Notes: a model not told the origin generated them from the sequence alone. A stretch of DNA of 64,000 nt from Actinopolymorpha cephalotaxi (GCF_013408535.1 NZ_JACBZA010000001.1:558001-622000); one strand, 5' to 3'; shown: positions 36,329-45,614, counted from the first letter of the stretch. A program made the numbers and translations.

Positions 36329-38434
36329 GTGAACCGTCTCGCGAACGCCACCAGCCCGTACCTCCGCCAGCACGCGGACAATCCGGTCGACTGGCACACC
36401 TGGGGGGAGGAGGCGTTCGTGCAGGCGCGCGAGCGTGACGTCCCGATCCTGTTGTCCGTCGGCTACTCCGCCTGCCACTGGTGTCACGTGATGGCGCACG
36501 AGTCGTTCGAGGACGACACCACCGCCGCGTACATGAACGAGCACTTCGTCAACATCAAGGTCGACCGCGAGGAGCGGCCCGACGTCGACGCCGTCTACAT
36601 GGAGGCGACCCAGGCGATGACCGGCCAGGGTGGCTGGCCGATGACCTGCTTCCTCACCCCCACGGGTGAGCCGTTCTACTGCGGCACCTACTTCCCGCCG
36701 ACGCCGCACCACGGGCTGCCGTCGTTCGCGCAGGTGCTGGAGGCGGTCGAGCGCACCTGGCGCGAGCGGCGCGAGGAGGTCGTGCAGTCGGCGGGGTCGA
36801 TCGTCGCCCAGCTCGCCGGCTCTGGATTCCCGTCCGGCGACGCGCCGGGCGTGGACCGGCTGGACGCGGCGGTCGAGGTGTTGCGGCACGACTTCGACCT
36901 ACGGAACGCCGGCTTCGGCGGGGCGCCGAAGTTCCCGCCGTCGATGGTGCTGGAGTTCCTGCTCCGGGCCGCCGTACGCCGCGGCGAGCAGTCGGACACC
37001 GAACCCTCCGACACCGACAGTGCGGACACGGCCGACACCGCCGACACCGCTCTGGCCATGGTCGAGCAGACCTGCGACCGAATGGCCCGCGGCGGGATGT
37101 ACGACCAGCTCGGCGGTGGGTTCGCCCGCTACAGCGTGGACGCGGGCTGGGTCGTTCCGCACTTCGAGAAGATGCTGTACGACAACGCCCTGCTGCTGCG
37201 GGTCTACGTCCACTGGTGGCGGCTCACCGGCGCTCCGCTGGCCGAGCGGGTGGTCCGGGAGACCGCCGACTTCCTGCTCCGCGAGCTGCGCACCGCCGAG
37301 GGCGGCTTCGCCTCCGCTCTGGACGCCGACAGCGAGGGCGTGGAGGGGAAGTTCTACGCCTGGACGCCGGACCAGTTGCGCGAGGTGCTCGGCTCCGACG
37401 ACGGGGCCGCGGCCGCGCGGACGTTCGCGGTGACCGAGCAGGGCACGTTCGAGCACGGCGCCTCCACCCTGCAACTTCCGCGCGACCCCGAAGACCGGCG
37501 GTGGTTCGCCGACGTCCGTGCCCGCCTGGCCCGCGCACGGGAGGAGCGCGTCCGTCCGGGGCGTGACGACAAGGTGGTCGCGGCGTGGAACGGCCTTGCG
37601 ATCGCGGCGCTGGCCGAGGCGGGCGCGCTACTGGAGGCGCCCGAGTACGTCCGGGCGGCGACGGAGGCTGCCGACCTGCTGGTCCGGCTGCACACCGACG
37701 TCGGTGGGCGGCTCGTGCGGACGTCCCGGGACGGCGCGGCGGGGGACAGCCCCGGTGTCCTGGAGGACTACGCCGACGTGGCGGAGGGATACCTCGCCCT
37801 GCTGGCGGTCACCGGCGACCCCGTCTGGCTGGATCGCGCCGGCGGTCTGCTGGACGTCGTACTCGACCGGTTCGGCACCGGCGACGGCGGCTTCTTCGAC
37901 ACCGCGGACGACGCCGAACGCCTTGTCCGCCGCCCGCAGGACCCGACCGACAACGCCGTTCCGTCCGGACGTTCGGCCGCGGCCGGCGCGCTGCTCACCT
38001 ACGCCGCGCTCACCGGGTCCGACCGCCACCGGGCCGCCGCGGAGAGCGCCCTCGCGGTGGCGGGCCGGCTCGCCGACCGTGCGCCGAGGGCGGCCGGCTG
38101 GGGGCTCGCGGTCGCCGAGGCGCTGCTCGCCGGCCCGGTCGAGGTGGCGGTCGTCGGTACGCCGGACGACCCGGACCGCGAGCGGCTGCACCGGCTGGCG
38201 CTGCGCTCGCCCGCGCCGGGCGCCGTCGTGGTCGTCGGCGCGCCGGAGGCGTCGGCGCGCGACGCAACGCCGCAAACCGGCAACAATGGCGACGGTCAGG
38301 TTCCGCTGCTGGCGCATCGTGGACTCGTCGACGACCGGGCCGCGGCCTACGTCTGCCGAGGGTTCGTCTGCGACCGTCCGCTCACCGAGCCGGCCGAGCT
38401 CGCCCGTCGGCTCGGCGTACGCGGCACCACCTGA
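36329..38434 (+). CDS. YyaL/SSP411-like thioredoxin-domain protein (DUF255)
   Basis: A 701-residue protein. The N-terminal thioredoxin-like DUF255 domain starts [21 protein letters not shown] and has the redox motif SACHWCHVM (Cys49, Cys52) and [25 protein letters not shown] long alpha/alpha-barrel domain like N-acylglucosamine epimerases follows ([46 protein letters not shown]). The molecular role is unknown; the family is nearly universal. A Ser/Asp/Thr repeat (DTADTADTA) interrupts it at about residue 230. GTG 36329 is chosen because the conserved MNRLA begins there and TAGGTT lies 7 nt upstream. Its place after mca and before the prenyltransferase matches Rv1084 synteny. Confidence 0.9.
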   Translation: MNRLANATSPYLRQHADNPVDWHTWGEEAFVQARERDVPILLSVGYSACHWCHVMAHESFEDDTTAAYMNEHFVNIKVDREERPDVDAVYMEATQAMTGQGGWPMTCFLTPTGEPFYCGTYFPPTPHHGLPSFAQVLEAVERTWRERREEVVQSAGSIVAQLAGSGFPSGDAPGVDRLDAAVEVLRHDFDLRNAGFGGAPKFPPSMVLEFLLRAAVRRGEQSDTEPSDTDSADTADTADTALAMVEQTCDRMARGGMYDQLGGGFARYSVDAGWVVPHFEKMLYDNALLLRVYVHWWRLTGAPLAERVVRETADFLLRELRTAEGGFASALDADSEGVEGKFYAWTPDQLREVLGSDDGAAAARTFAVTEQGTFEHGASTLQLPRDPEDRRWFADVRARLARAREERVRPGRDDKVVAAWNGLAIAALAEAGALLEAPEYVRAATEAADLLVRLHTDVGGRLVRTSRDGAAGDSPGVLEDYADVAEGYLALLAVTGDPVWLDRAGGLLDVVLDRFGTGDGGFFDTADDAERLVRRPQDPTDNAVPSGRSAAAGALLTYAALTGSDRHRAAAESALAVAGRLADRAPRAAGWGLAVAEALLAGPVEVAVVGTPDDPDRERLHRLALRSPAPGAVVVVGAPEASARDATPQTGNNGDGQVPLLAHRGLVDDRAAAYVCRGFVCDRPLTEPAELARRLGVRGTT

Positions 38435-38471
38435 CATCCGATCCAGCAGGCGATCAGGAAACGGAGAGACC

Positions 38472-38804
38472 ATGGCGAAGCGCAAGAACAAGAAGCGACG
38501 CAAGCTGGACTCGCTGCTCTGGGCGACGACCGGGGCACTCGTGGCCGCGTCCGTGACCCGGGAGCTGCGCCGGCCCTCGGCGGAGCGGACCTGGCAGGGC
38601 CGGATCGTCGGCGTTCCGTACGACTACCGCGTGCCGAGCGTGGACAAGGTGCGGTCGGCCTGGTGGGCGCCGGAGGACCGGCGGCTGTTCATGCCCAAGG
38701 TGTTCGGCGTGGGGTGGGACGTCAACTTCGGCCGGGTCGTGACGCTTGGCCAGCAGAAGCTCGCCGAGCGGAAAGAACGCCAGTCGGTGGGCAGCGCGTC
38801 CTAG
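38472..38804 (+). CDS. DUF5808-like small membrane-associated protein
   Basis: A 110-residue protein starting with a very basic segment (AKRKNKKRRKLD), one hydrophobic stretch (SLLWATTGALVAASV), then the domain GVPYDYRVPSVDKVRSAWWAPEDRRLFMPKVFGVGWDVNFGRV, which fits the actinobacterial DUF5808 pattern (W-P-x-D-R, P-K-x-x-G-x-G-W-x-x-N). ATG 38472 follows GGAGAGA. It begins 37 bp after the YyaL-like gene and may be cotranscribed. Function unknown; this family often occurs as a short C-terminal domain in membrane proteins. Confidence 0.78.
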   Translation: MAKRKNKKRRKLDSLLWATTGALVAASVTRELRRPSAERTWQGRIVGVPYDYRVPSVDKVRSAWWAPEDRRLFMPKVFGVGWDVNFGRVVTLGQQKLAERKERQSVGSAS

Positions 38805-38901
38805 TACGCCGCAATACCCCCCAGTGCGTCCCCCGTACGTCGTAGTACGTACGTCTGACCTCCTCGGCGGTCGCCCCGGTCCCCAGCCTTGTCGGGAGCT
38901 C

Positions 38902-38923
38902 GTAACGGTGTAATCATCGTTAC
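38902..38923. promoter_or_regulatory. 22-bp operator-like palindrome abutting the RHH gene start
   Basis: Arms GTAACGGTG (38902-38910) and CATCGTTAC (38915-38923) surround TAAT, with one mismatched pair, and the ATG follows at once at 38924. The centre contains TAATCA, a -10-like hexamer 7 nt from the ATG. A repressor here would cover the core promoter and start. The gene downstream encodes an RHH-like protein, so autorepression is the simple hypothesis. Confidence 0.6.
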
Positions 38924-39523
38924 ATGACACGGCAGGAACGCGAGGAACGCATCCGCGGCTGGCTCTCCGGCCGGATCCCGCAGGAGTGGTTCGAGATCGT
39001 CGAGCTCACCACCGACCGGGAGGAGATCACCGTCGTCGGGACGCTGCCCGCGCCCCGCCACGACGGTGACGTGTCACCGGCCGAGCGGGCGGCCGCCGAG
39101 CTGGGCAGGATCAAGGAGTTCCGGGAGCGCACCCGCGACGACCGGATCCGGATCGCCCGCGAGCTCGAGCACGCCACCGGCCAGAAGGTCGCCTGGGGCG
39201 CGCTGTGCGGGGAGACTCGCGAGTCGTTCACCACGCTGTCGGTGCCGGTGATGACCCGGCTGCGGCAGTCCGAGCGGCGGGTGCTGGACACCTTGGTGGA
39301 GTCGGGGGTGGCCCGGACCCGGTCGGAGGCGCTGGCCTGGTGCGTGAAGCTGGTCGGCAAGCACGCGGAGAGCTGGCTGGGTGAGCTGCGCACGGCGATG
39401 GCCCACGTCGAACGCGTGCGCGCGGAGGGCCCGGACGCCACGGCGGCGGACGATCCGCTCGCGGTCGAGGACCCGCACGAGAACCCGCCCGAGACCAAGC
39501 CGGGGGACGAGCCGAAGAGCTGA
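38924..39523 (+). CDS. RHH-like DNA-binding protein, unknown targets
   Basis: A 199-residue protein. Residues about 98-145 (SFTTLSVPVMTRLRQSERRVLDTLVESGVARTRSEALAWCVKLV in pieces) have the beta-strand, helix, turn, helix pattern of ribbon-helix-helix regulators, notably SGVARTRSEALAW. The N-terminal part (1-95) is a highly charged helical region starting REEREERIRGWLSGRIP. The C-terminus is acidic and disordered. The ATG directly abuts a palindrome, consistent with autoregulation. No toxin gene follows; the next gene is convergent (24 bp). It could alternatively be an RNA-polymerase- or chromosome-associated protein; RHH assignment is from pattern only. Confidence 0.7.
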   Translation: MTRQEREERIRGWLSGRIPQEWFEIVELTTDREEITVVGTLPAPRHDGDVSPAERAAAELGRIKEFRERTRDDRIRIARELEHATGQKVAWGALCGETRESFTTLSVPVMTRLRQSERRVLDTLVESGVARTRSEALAWCVKLVGKHAESWLGELRTAMAHVERVRAEGPDATAADDPLAVEDPHENPPETKPGDEPKS

Positions 39524-39547
39524 CCCCGGGGGTTCGGCCCGGCCAGG

Positions 39548-40636
39548 TCAGCCGCGGGGCTTCGTCGCCACCAGCACGTCCCGCAGGATGGCCTGGTCGA
39601 CCCGGTGCCGGAAGCCGAGGTACGCCGGGTCGTCGCACACCTCCAGGCCCGCTGCGCTGAGCGCGGCCGCGGCGTCCTCGCGCCGGGCCACGTGGGTGTT
39701 CCACGACATCCCCAGGGCGCCGCCCGGCCTGAGCAGGTCGACCCAGCCGGGCAGCGCGGCCGACAGCAGGTCCAGCGGCGAGCGGGACAGCTCGCCCGGC
39801 CCGCCGGAGCGGCTGCCGTGCTGGACGCCGTACGGCGCGTCGGTGACGATCGCGTCGAACGAACCGGACCGGAAGAAGTCGCGTGCCCGGCGGGTGTCGG
39901 CGTTCACCACTGTGAGGTCGAGCGCGTCCCCGGACTTGTACGCCGCCTTGTCCGCGGCCAGCGTCACGTGGAACCTCCGGCCCAGCACCTTGCGGTCGCG
40001 CCGGATCGGGGTCAGCTCCGCCTGGTGCTTGAGCCGCTTGCGCTTGAGGTAGGTACGCAGGAAGCCGGAGTACGCCTCGACGTCCTTGCCGTCGATCTCG
40101 ATGCCCGCGGCGTCCCAGCCGTACATCAGCACCTGGTTGAGCGTGGTGCCGCGCCCGCACAGCGGATCCAGGATCCGCAGCCGGCGGTCCAGCATGTCAC
40201 CGGCGGACGACGAGGCCAGCACGGTGACGTTGAGCAACAGCTTGGTGAAGAACTCGTTGGTCTTCCCGACGTACTTCTGGATGGTCAGCAGGTCGTCGTC
40301 GAACTGGTCCGGCGGGGTCAGCGTCACCGGGCTCAGCAGCGGGGCGTCTGCCCCGGAACCGCCCGGCTCGCGGGGGTCGCGCGGCTCGTGTAGCTCGAAC
40401 AGCGCGTACGCCGAGGAGAGCAGGGAGAGGTACGCGACGTCGCGGCCACCCAGCGGCTCGGCGACCCCGAACGTGACGTACGGGACCCCGCCCAGCCGCT
40501 CCTCGGCGACGTCGGTGAGCCGCCCGTCCAGCACGGCCCGGGAGAAGACGCCGAGCTCGGCGCGGGTGAGGTCGATCGAGGCCTCGGCGTACACCCGGTT
40601 GGTGGCGGGCAGCACGAGCAGGGCGTAACGCGGCAT
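39548..40636 (-). CDS. TRM11/UPF0020-like SAM-dependent nucleic-acid methyltransferase
   Basis: A 362-residue methylase with SAM motif I as RILDPLCGRGTTLNQ (155-169) and the catalytic motif IV as IVTDAPYGVQHG (263-274), the NPPY-like motif of N6/N2 methylases acting on RNA or DNA. An N-terminal region (1-110) replaces the THUMP domain of true TRM11 proteins. The KYVGKTNEFFTKLLLNV segment before motif I is characteristic of this actinobacterial group. The likely substrate is tRNA, by family resemblance, but this is unproven. ATG 40636 is in the gap before the divergent uncharacterised sequence, and the gene lies downstream of the MBL hydrolase on the same strand (106 bp). Confidence 0.82.
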   Translation of the reverse strand: MPRYALLVLPATNRVYAEASIDLTRAELGVFSRAVLDGRLTDVAEERLGGVPYVTFGVAEPLGGRDVAYLSLLSSAYALFELHEPRDPREPGGSGADAPLLSPVTLTPPDQFDDDLLTIQKYVGKTNEFFTKLLLNVTVLASSSAGDMLDRRLRILDPLCGRGTTLNQVLMYGWDAAGIEIDGKDVEAYSGFLRTYLKRKRLKHQAELTPIRRDRKVLGRRFHVTLAADKAAYKSGDALDLTVVNADTRRARDFFRSGSFDAIVTDAPYGVQHGSRSGGPGELSRSPLDLLSAALPGWVDLLRPGGALGMSWNTHVARREDAAAALSAAGLEVCDDPAYLGFRHRVDQAILRDVLVATKPRG

Positions 40637-40742
40637 GGGCTCCACGATCCCAGGTCCGGCTCCCGCCGCCGCTCCCAGGCCCCGGTGTCGGCCCGTGCCG
40701 GCCCAGGCCACCCCGGACCGCCCCGGGCCGGCACCAGGCAGG

Positions 40743-41372
40743 TCAGATGTCGATCGACCCACCGGACGCGAGCCGGCGGAACTCCGACCCGGCCTGCTCG
40801 GCCATCCCGCCCACGAGGTTGTCCACCAAGCCCAGCCCGATGTCGTTCAGCAGCCCGTCGTGCACCGACACGGCGAGCCGTGGCCGCACAGCGCGGATGT
40901 AGTCGATCGACTCCGAGGACTTCAGCCAGGGAGCGGACGTGGGCACCATCAGGGTGTCGACCGGCCGGTCGGGCACGGTGAACGCGTCGCCGGGATGGAA
41001 GAACGAGTCGTCGACGAAGAAGCCGATGTTGGGCACCGGCGGCAGGTCGGGGTGGATCACCTCGTGCAGTTCGCCGTACACGCTCACCTCGAAGCCGGCC
41101 GCGATGAAGTCCTCGCCGGCGGCGACCACGTGCAGCCGGTCGGGGTCGACGTCGGTCAGCAGGGAGGCGGTCGCGGCGTTGGTCCAGATCTGCAGGTCGG
41201 GGTGCCGGGAGAGCTTGTCCACGTCGAGGTGGTCGGTGTGCTCGTGGGTGATCAGGACGGCCTCGGCCCCGTCCAGCGGCTCCTCCTCGCTGAAGGAGCC
41301 GGGGTCGATCACCAGCGCCCGGTCGCTCTTCTCCAGCCGGACCAGGGAGTGGGTGTACTTGAGGATCCGCAT
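40743..41372 (-). CDS. UlaG-like MBL-fold metal-dependent hydrolase
   Basis: A 209-residue compact metallo-beta-lactamase-fold hydrolase. The metal motif is complete: VLITHEHTDHLD (His-x-His-x-Asp-His), followed by later ligands in FFHPGDAF and VSVHDGL. Short UlaG/YcfU-type proteins of this size act on lactones, phosphodiesters or are uncharacterised. ATG 41372 is supported by TAAACT 6 nt upstream (leaderless). In contrast with the MBL protein at 21.6-22.4 kb, all metal ligands are intact. Confidence 0.87.
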   Translation of the reverse strand: MRILKYTHSLVRLEKSDRALVIDPGSFSEEEPLDGAEAVLITHEHTDHLDVDKLSRHPDLQIWTNAATASLLTDVDPDRLHVVAAGEDFIAAGFEVSVYGELHEVIHPDLPPVPNIGFFVDDSFFHPGDAFTVPDRPVDTLMVPTSAPWLKSSESIDYIRAVRPRLAVSVHDGLLNDIGLGLVDNLVGGMAEQAGSEFRRLASGGSIDI

Positions 41373-41378
41373 GCGGGA

Positions 41379-41384
41379 AGTTTA
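41379..41384 (-). promoter_or_regulatory. -10 box of a leaderless promoter for the UlaG-like gene
   Basis: TAAACT on the minus strand ends 6 nt before ATG 41372; no Shine-Dalgarno sequence. Confidence 0.5.
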
Positions 41385-41490
41385 GGGACTGTTCCGCGGG
41401 TACGGCGGGGTCGCGGCGCCGTACCAGCCGGTCACCGAGCGGAGCCGAAGGCACCGGCGGTAGCCTCGGTCCAGCGTTTCGGAGGTGACG

Positions 41491-42255
41491 ATGGCCCTGC
41501 CCGGCCTGCTCTACCGCATCTACCAGCGCCGCCTGACGGCATCGATCCCGTCCGAGCGGGTGCCGCGGCACGTCGCGGTGATGATCGACGGCAACCGCCG
41601 GTGGGCGCGCGCGGCGGGTGCCGACGACGTGCGCTTCGGCTACGACGCCGGCGCCGCCAAGGTGCCGCACTTCCTCGGCTGGTGCGAGGAGGTGGGCGTA
41701 CGCGTCGTCACGATCTACATGCTCTCCGCCGACAACCTCCGCCGCCCGGCCGAGGACGTCGACCCGCTGCTGGAGGTCATCGGTGGGCTGGTCGGCGAGC
41801 TCGCCGCGACCGGCCGCTGGCGGATCCACCCGGTCGGCGCGCGCGACCTGCTGCCCGAGCGGATCGCCCAGGTACTCAAGGACGCCGAGGAGACCACCGC
41901 CGAGGTGGACGGCGTGCTGGTCAACGTCGCGGTGGGGTACGGCGGCCGGCGGGAGGTCACCGAAGCGGTGCGGGCGCTGCTGCACGAGCACGCCGACAAG
42001 GGCACGACCATCGAGGACCTCGCTGAGGTGCTCGACGTCGAGCACATCGCCGCCCACCTCTACACCAAGGGCCAGCCCGACCCCGACCTGGTGATCCGTA
42101 CCTCGGGGGAGCTGCGGATGTCGGACTTCCTGTTGTGGCAGAGCGCCTACAGCGAGTTCTTCTTCTGCGAAGCGCTCTGGCCGGATTTCCGGAAGGTCGA
42201 TTTTCTCCGGGCGATCCGGGCGTACGCAGCCCGAAACCGCCGCTACGGCCTTTGA
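41491..42255 (+). CDS. uppS: cis-prenyltransferase (isoprenyl/polyprenyl diphosphate synthase)
   Basis: Condenses isopentenyl diphosphate onto allylic diphosphates in Z configuration to make short or long polyprenyl diphosphates for cell-wall lipid carriers. The 254-residue protein has HVAVMIDGNRRWARAAG (catalytic Asp33), ADNLRRPAEDVDPLL, and the C-terminal signature DLVIRTSGELRMSDFLLWQSAYSEFFF. ATG 41491 has GGAGG 5 nt upstream, which excludes the in-frame GTG at 41485. Its place matches mycobacterial Rv1086 (a Z-FPP synthase), so the product could be short-chain rather than C50-C55; chain length cannot be judged from sequence alone. The related essential uppS may lie elsewhere. Confidence 0.92.
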   Translation: MALPGLLYRIYQRRLTASIPSERVPRHVAVMIDGNRRWARAAGADDVRFGYDAGAAKVPHFLGWCEEVGVRVVTIYMLSADNLRRPAEDVDPLLEVIGGLVGELAATGRWRIHPVGARDLLPERIAQVLKDAEETTAEVDGVLVNVAVGYGGRREVTEAVRALLHEHADKGTTIEDLAEVLDVEHIAAHLYTKGQPDPDLVIRTSGELRMSDFLLWQSAYSEFFFCEALWPDFRKVDFLRAIRAYAARNRRYGL

Positions 42256-42578
42256 CGAATTCGCTCGCCGGCAAGGCGGGCGCAACGCGGGCTTCATCCA
42301 CCGGCTCGCGTGTCCCCCTGTTCGGCCGCCCGCTCGGCACGTACCGTCGAAGCTGACGGGCCGGATCATCCCGGCCGTCCGGGAGGCCCATCGATGCGTG
42401 TGCAGCAGACCTCCTCCCGCCGGAAGGCGGAGCGGGCCACGCACGACGATCGCGCCCAGGGGTGGCAGACCCCGGGCACGAGGCGGGCCGGCACCCGGCC
42501 CGACGGCCGGTACCGGCCAGTTGCTCGCACTCAGGACCGGGCGCCGGGTGCGCGCCGCGGGTCCGAAGGGGACCGAAC
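42256..42578. other. 323-bp region before phoH2, no secure gene
   Basis: No terminator or clear promoter stands out. An Arg-rich reading frame begins at ATG 42394, with GGGAGG 7 nt upstream, and runs to 42735, overlapping the phoH2 start by 157 bp. This is the layout of the PhoAT antitoxin gene of mycobacteria, but the composition is also typical of a high-GC shadow frame, so it is not called as a gene. Confidence 0.4.
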
Positions 42579-44063
42579 GTGGCTGCATCTGAGTCGTCTG
42601 AGTCGTCGATGGCGTTGTCGACCTCGGCCGGGACTGTGGACACCTCCGCTGGTCACCCGAACGCCGGTCACCAGAACGCCGGTCACCAGAATGCCAGTCA
42701 CCAGAATGCCGGTCAGTCGAACGAGGGCGACCTGAGGACCGGGCCCGACCCGGCACCGGACCAGGACCCGAACGCCAACCGCACGTACGTCATCGACACC
42801 AGCGTTCTGCTCGCCGACCCGAACGCGCTGCGGCGCTTCGAGGAGCACGAGATCGTGCTGCCGGTCGTGGTGGTCACCGAACTCGAGGGCAAGCGCCACC
42901 ACCCCGAGCTCGGCTACTTCGCCCGCACCGCCCTCCGGCTGCTCGACGAACTCCGGGTACGACACGGCCGGCTGGACGAGCCGGTGCCGATCGGTACGTC
43001 CGGAGGCTCCCTGCGGGTCGAGCTCAACCATGCCGATCCGGAGGTGCTGCCGGTCGGTTTCCGGCTGGGCGACAACGACACCCGCATCCTCGCGGTGGCA
43101 CTCAACCTGGCCGCGGAGGGCCGCGAGGTGGTCCTCGTCTCCAAGGACCTGCCGCTGCGGGTGAAGGCGTCGGCCGTCGGCCTGGTCGCGGAGGAGTACC
43201 GCGCGGAGCTACCGGTCGAGACCGGGTGGACCGGCATGGTCGAGGTCGACCTGGCCGGCGCCGACCTGAACACGCTGTACGCGGAGGGGACGATCGACCT
43301 CGAAACCGCCCGCGAGCTCCCCACCCACACCGGCCTGGTGCTGTTGTCCGAACGCGGCAGCGGCCTGGGCCGGGTCACCCCCGACAAGCGGGTACGCCTG
43401 GTCCGCGGCGACCGGGAGGCGTTCGGCCTGCACGGCCGCTCGGCCGAGCAGCGCGTCGCCCTCGACCTGCTGCTGGACCCCGACATCGGCATCGTGAGCC
43501 TCGGCGGAAGGGCCGGAACCGGAAAGTCCGCACTGGCACTGTGCGCCGGTCTGGAGGCGGTGATGGAGCGCCGCCAGCACCGCAAGGTCGTCGTGTTCCG
43601 GCCGCTGTACGCGGTGGGCGGGCAGGATCTGGGCTATCTGCCGGGCAGTGAGGCCGAGAAAATGGCCCCGTGGTCACAGGCGGTGTTCGACACGTTGGGC
43701 GCGGTGACGAACGCGAACGTCGTGGAGGAGGTCATCGACCGGGGCATGCTCGAGGTGCTTCCGCTCACGCACATCCGCGGCCGGTCCCTGCACGACGCCT
43801 TCGTCGTGGTCGACGAGGCACAGTCGCTGGAACGCAACGTACTGCTCACGGTATTGTCCCGGATTGGTTCCGGTTCCCGAGTTGTCCTGACTCACGACGT
43901 TGGTCAGCGGGACAACCTGCGAGTCGGACGCCATGACGGAGTAGTGGCCGTGATCGAGAAGCTCAAGGGGCATCCGTTGTTCGCGCACGTGACGCTGACC
44001 CGCTCCGAGCGTTCCCCGATCGCCGCCCTCGTGACGGAGATGCTCGAGGACATCTCGTTGTGA
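42579..44063 (+). CDS. phoH2: PhoH2-like PIN domain-ATPase fusion
   Basis: A 494-residue protein joining an N-terminal PIN ribonuclease domain ([19 protein letters not shown] with Asp73; later [23 protein letters not shown]) to a C-terminal PhoH P-loop ATPase ([16 protein letters not shown], Walker [18 protein letters not shown]). In mycobacteria PhoH2 is an RNA helicase and sequence-specific RNase, with PhoAT as antitoxin. The first 65 residues are a disordered tail with a five-residue NAGHQ repeat. GTG 42579 has AAGGGGA 6 nt upstream; an ATG at 42609 is the alternative. Context matches Rv1095. Confidence 0.92.
   Translation: MAASESSESSMALSTSAGTVDTSAGHPNAGHQNAGHQNASHQNAGQSNEGDLRTGPDPAPDQDPNANRTYVIDTSVLLADPNALRRFEEHEIVLPVVVVTELEGKRHHPELGYFARTALRLLDELRVRHGRLDEPVPIGTSGGSLRVELNHADPEVLPVGFRLGDNDTRILAVALNLAAEGREVVLVSKDLPLRVKASAVGLVAEEYRAELPVETGWTGMVEVDLAGADLNTLYAEGTIDLETARELPTHTGLVLLSERGSGLGRVTPDKRVRLVRGDREAFGLHGRSAEQRVALDLLLDPDIGIVSLGGRAGTGKSALALCAGLEAVMERRQHRKVVVFRPLYAVGGQDLGYLPGSEAEKMAPWSQAVFDTLGAVTNANVVEEVIDRGMLEVLPLTHIRGRSLHDAFVVVDEAQSLERNVLLTVLSRIGSGSRVVLTHDVGQRDNLRVGRHDGVVAVIEKLKGHPLFAHVTLTRSERSPIAALVTEMLEDISL
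42658..42720. repeat. 15-bp in-frame tandem repeat in phoH2
   Basis: Four units of AACGCCGGTCACCAG with single-base changes encode NAGHQ pentapeptides near residues 28-45. The repeat lies in the disordered N-terminal tail and overlaps the reading frame that could encode a PhoAT-like protein. Confidence 0.8.
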
Positions 44064-44136
44064 GGACGGCCGGCGTGGTCGCCGAGAAGACGACCCCGAC
44101 ACCACCGCGAGGTGGCCGAAAGCCTCCACTTCGTTT

Positions 44137-44168
44137 CGTACCGTAGGCGTTCGTACGCGAGCGGTACG
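44137..44168. promoter_or_regulatory. inverted repeat upstream of the lytic transglycosylase gene
   Basis: CGTACCG (44137-44143) and CGGTACG (44162-44168) are separated by 18 nt, about 70 bp before the start codon. It may be an operator or a weak RNA hairpin. I looked for a ydaO-type c-di-AMP riboswitch, known before cell-wall hydrolase genes, and did not recognise one. Confidence 0.35.
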
Positions 44169-44238
44169 CAAACCGAACGCACTGTAGTCCGACGCGGTGT
44201 GGCTCCGGCCGGGCCGCGAGAGATCTCTGGAGGCGTGT

Positions 44239-45279
44239 GTGGCGAGCTACGCCGGTAAGCACCGGGCACCCGCGAAGCATCGGGAGCGCGGACGCGGCGC
44301 AGGATTCACGACCCGGCAGGCGGCCCCTTCCCCTGGGGGCTCGCGACGGGCCGACGTCACCCCGAAGGTCGCGCAGACCTCGCCGGTCACGGCCCGCGAG
44401 GTGATCGACGTACGTGACGTCGCCGACGTCCGCGAGCTGGTCGACACACCCGCGGTCGCCGGCGGACGCGGGGTGGTGGCGCCTCGCCCGGCGGTCGAGG
44501 CCCGGGAGCCGCAGGTCGTCGCCCTTCCCGCCGTGATGCCGGAGGCCGAGCCGGAGCCCGCGGCCCGCCGCGGGTTCCGGATCAGCCCCGCCTTCGCCGC
44601 CGTCACCGCGGCCAGCCTCGGGGTGACCGGGGCGGTGGGCGCGGGCGTCCTGGTGGCCGGGAGCCACCGGACCGGCGCGATCAACAACCTCGCCGTGTCC
44701 GACCTCGGTGGCCGCGGCGCACTCACCGCGAAGCGGGCCGCCGAGCTCAAGCCGAAGTCCGCGACACCGCGGCACACCACCCGCACCGTGACCCCGAAAC
44801 CCACGCCCACACCGACGGCGACGGAGAAGCCGGAGAAGGTCGTTCCGGCGACGGGCGAGGACGTCATCGACCGCACCGCCGTCGAGCGGGTTCGCGCCGC
44901 CGAGCGCGCCTCCCGTGCGGCCGAGCGCGAGGCCCTCGCGCGCGAGCAGGCCGCCAAGGAGCGGGCGCGGATGGAGAGCGGGTCGCCGAAGGAGATCGCC
45001 GCCCGCCTGGTCGCCGCGCGGGGCTGGAGCGACGCGCAGTACCAATGCCTGGTGACCATGTGGACGCGGGAGAGCAGCTGGAACCACCACGCGGTCAACG
45101 CCGGTTCGGGCGCGTACGGCATTCCCCAGGCGCTGCCCGGAAGCAAGATGGCCGCGTACGGCTCGGACTGGCGCGACAACCCCACCACCCAGATCAAGTG
45201 GGGCCTGGCCTACATCGAGTCCCGCTACAACACCCCCTGCGGCGCATGGTCGTGGTGGCAGGCCCACAACTGGTACTGA
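44239..45279 (+). CDS. membrane-anchored lytic transglycosylase-like protein
   Basis: A 346-residue probable peptidoglycan hydrolase. A long charged N-terminal part precedes one hydrophobic helix (about 113-140, FAAVTAASLGVTGAVGAGVLVAG), then a Thr/Pro/Lys-rich wall-spanning linker (TPKPTPTPTATEKPEK), a charged coiled coil, and a C-terminal goose-lysozyme/SLT-like domain of about 80 residues: MWTRESSWNHHAVNAGSGAYGIPQALPG with the catalytic Glu, ending WSWWQAHNWY. Family members remodel the wall during growth or resuscitation. GTG 44239 has GGAGG 5 nt upstream, fixing the start over the longer reading from 44197. It stands 175 bp after phoH2. Confidence 0.87.
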   Translation: MASYAGKHRAPAKHRERGRGAGFTTRQAAPSPGGSRRADVTPKVAQTSPVTAREVIDVRDVADVRELVDTPAVAGGRGVVAPRPAVEAREPQVVALPAVMPEAEPEPAARRGFRISPAFAAVTAASLGVTGAVGAGVLVAGSHRTGAINNLAVSDLGGRGALTAKRAAELKPKSATPRHTTRTVTPKPTPTPTATEKPEKVVPATGEDVIDRTAVERVRAAERASRAAEREALAREQAAKERARMESGSPKEIAARLVAARGWSDAQYQCLVTMWTRESSWNHHAVNAGSGAYGIPQALPGSKMAAYGSDWRDNPTTQIKWGLAYIESRYNTPCGAWSWWQAHNWY

Positions 45280-45342
45280 GCACGTCCGCTGCTGTCTGAG
45301 CGCGTCCGCGAGACCTGAATCACAGCTCTCATTTCGTCCGGA

Positions 45343-45375
45343 GTGCCCGGCATTCGGCTGTAGGGGCACGGTTTT
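45343..45375 (+). terminator. candidate terminator after the lytic transglycosylase gene
   Basis: GTGCCC (45343-45348) pairs with GGGCAC (45364-45369), followed by GGTTTT. The stem is short with a 15-nt loop, so this is a weak rho-independent candidate 64 bp after the stop. Confidence 0.35.
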
Positions 45376-45509
45376 CCGGCTGCCGTCGCCAACGACGCAA
45401 GCACGCCTTGCCTGATACTCTCCCCGCGTTTCCGCAGGCCCACGGTCGCGAACGCGGCGCAGCGGCCTGCGCTCTCGTGGTGTGGCGTGTTGCGGAATCG
45501 GTCAAGTGC

Positions 45510-45563
45510 GACAGGATGAAGGAACGGGACAAAAGTCCTCCACGACCATTCGTTCATCCTGTC
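45510..45563. promoter_or_regulatory. 11-bp inverted repeat in the lpqY leader region
   Basis: GACAGGATGAA (45510-45520) and TTCATCCTGTC (45553-45563) are perfect complements 32 nt apart, in the otherwise featureless 335-bp gap before lpqY. It could be a two-site operator for a sugar-responsive repressor or an RNA stem. A GATACT box at 45414-45419 is a possible upstream -10. No other feature was seen in this gap. Confidence 0.45.
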
Positions 45564-45614
45564 TGATCGTGATCTGACCGAAGGAACGCGCAGGCGAGTC
45601 GACCTGGAGGCGCA

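Noticed and set aside
44064-44238. Possible c-di-AMP (ydaO-type) riboswitch before the lytic transglycosylase gene
   Set aside because: I could not find the conserved ydaO core segments; only a short inverted repeat is present.
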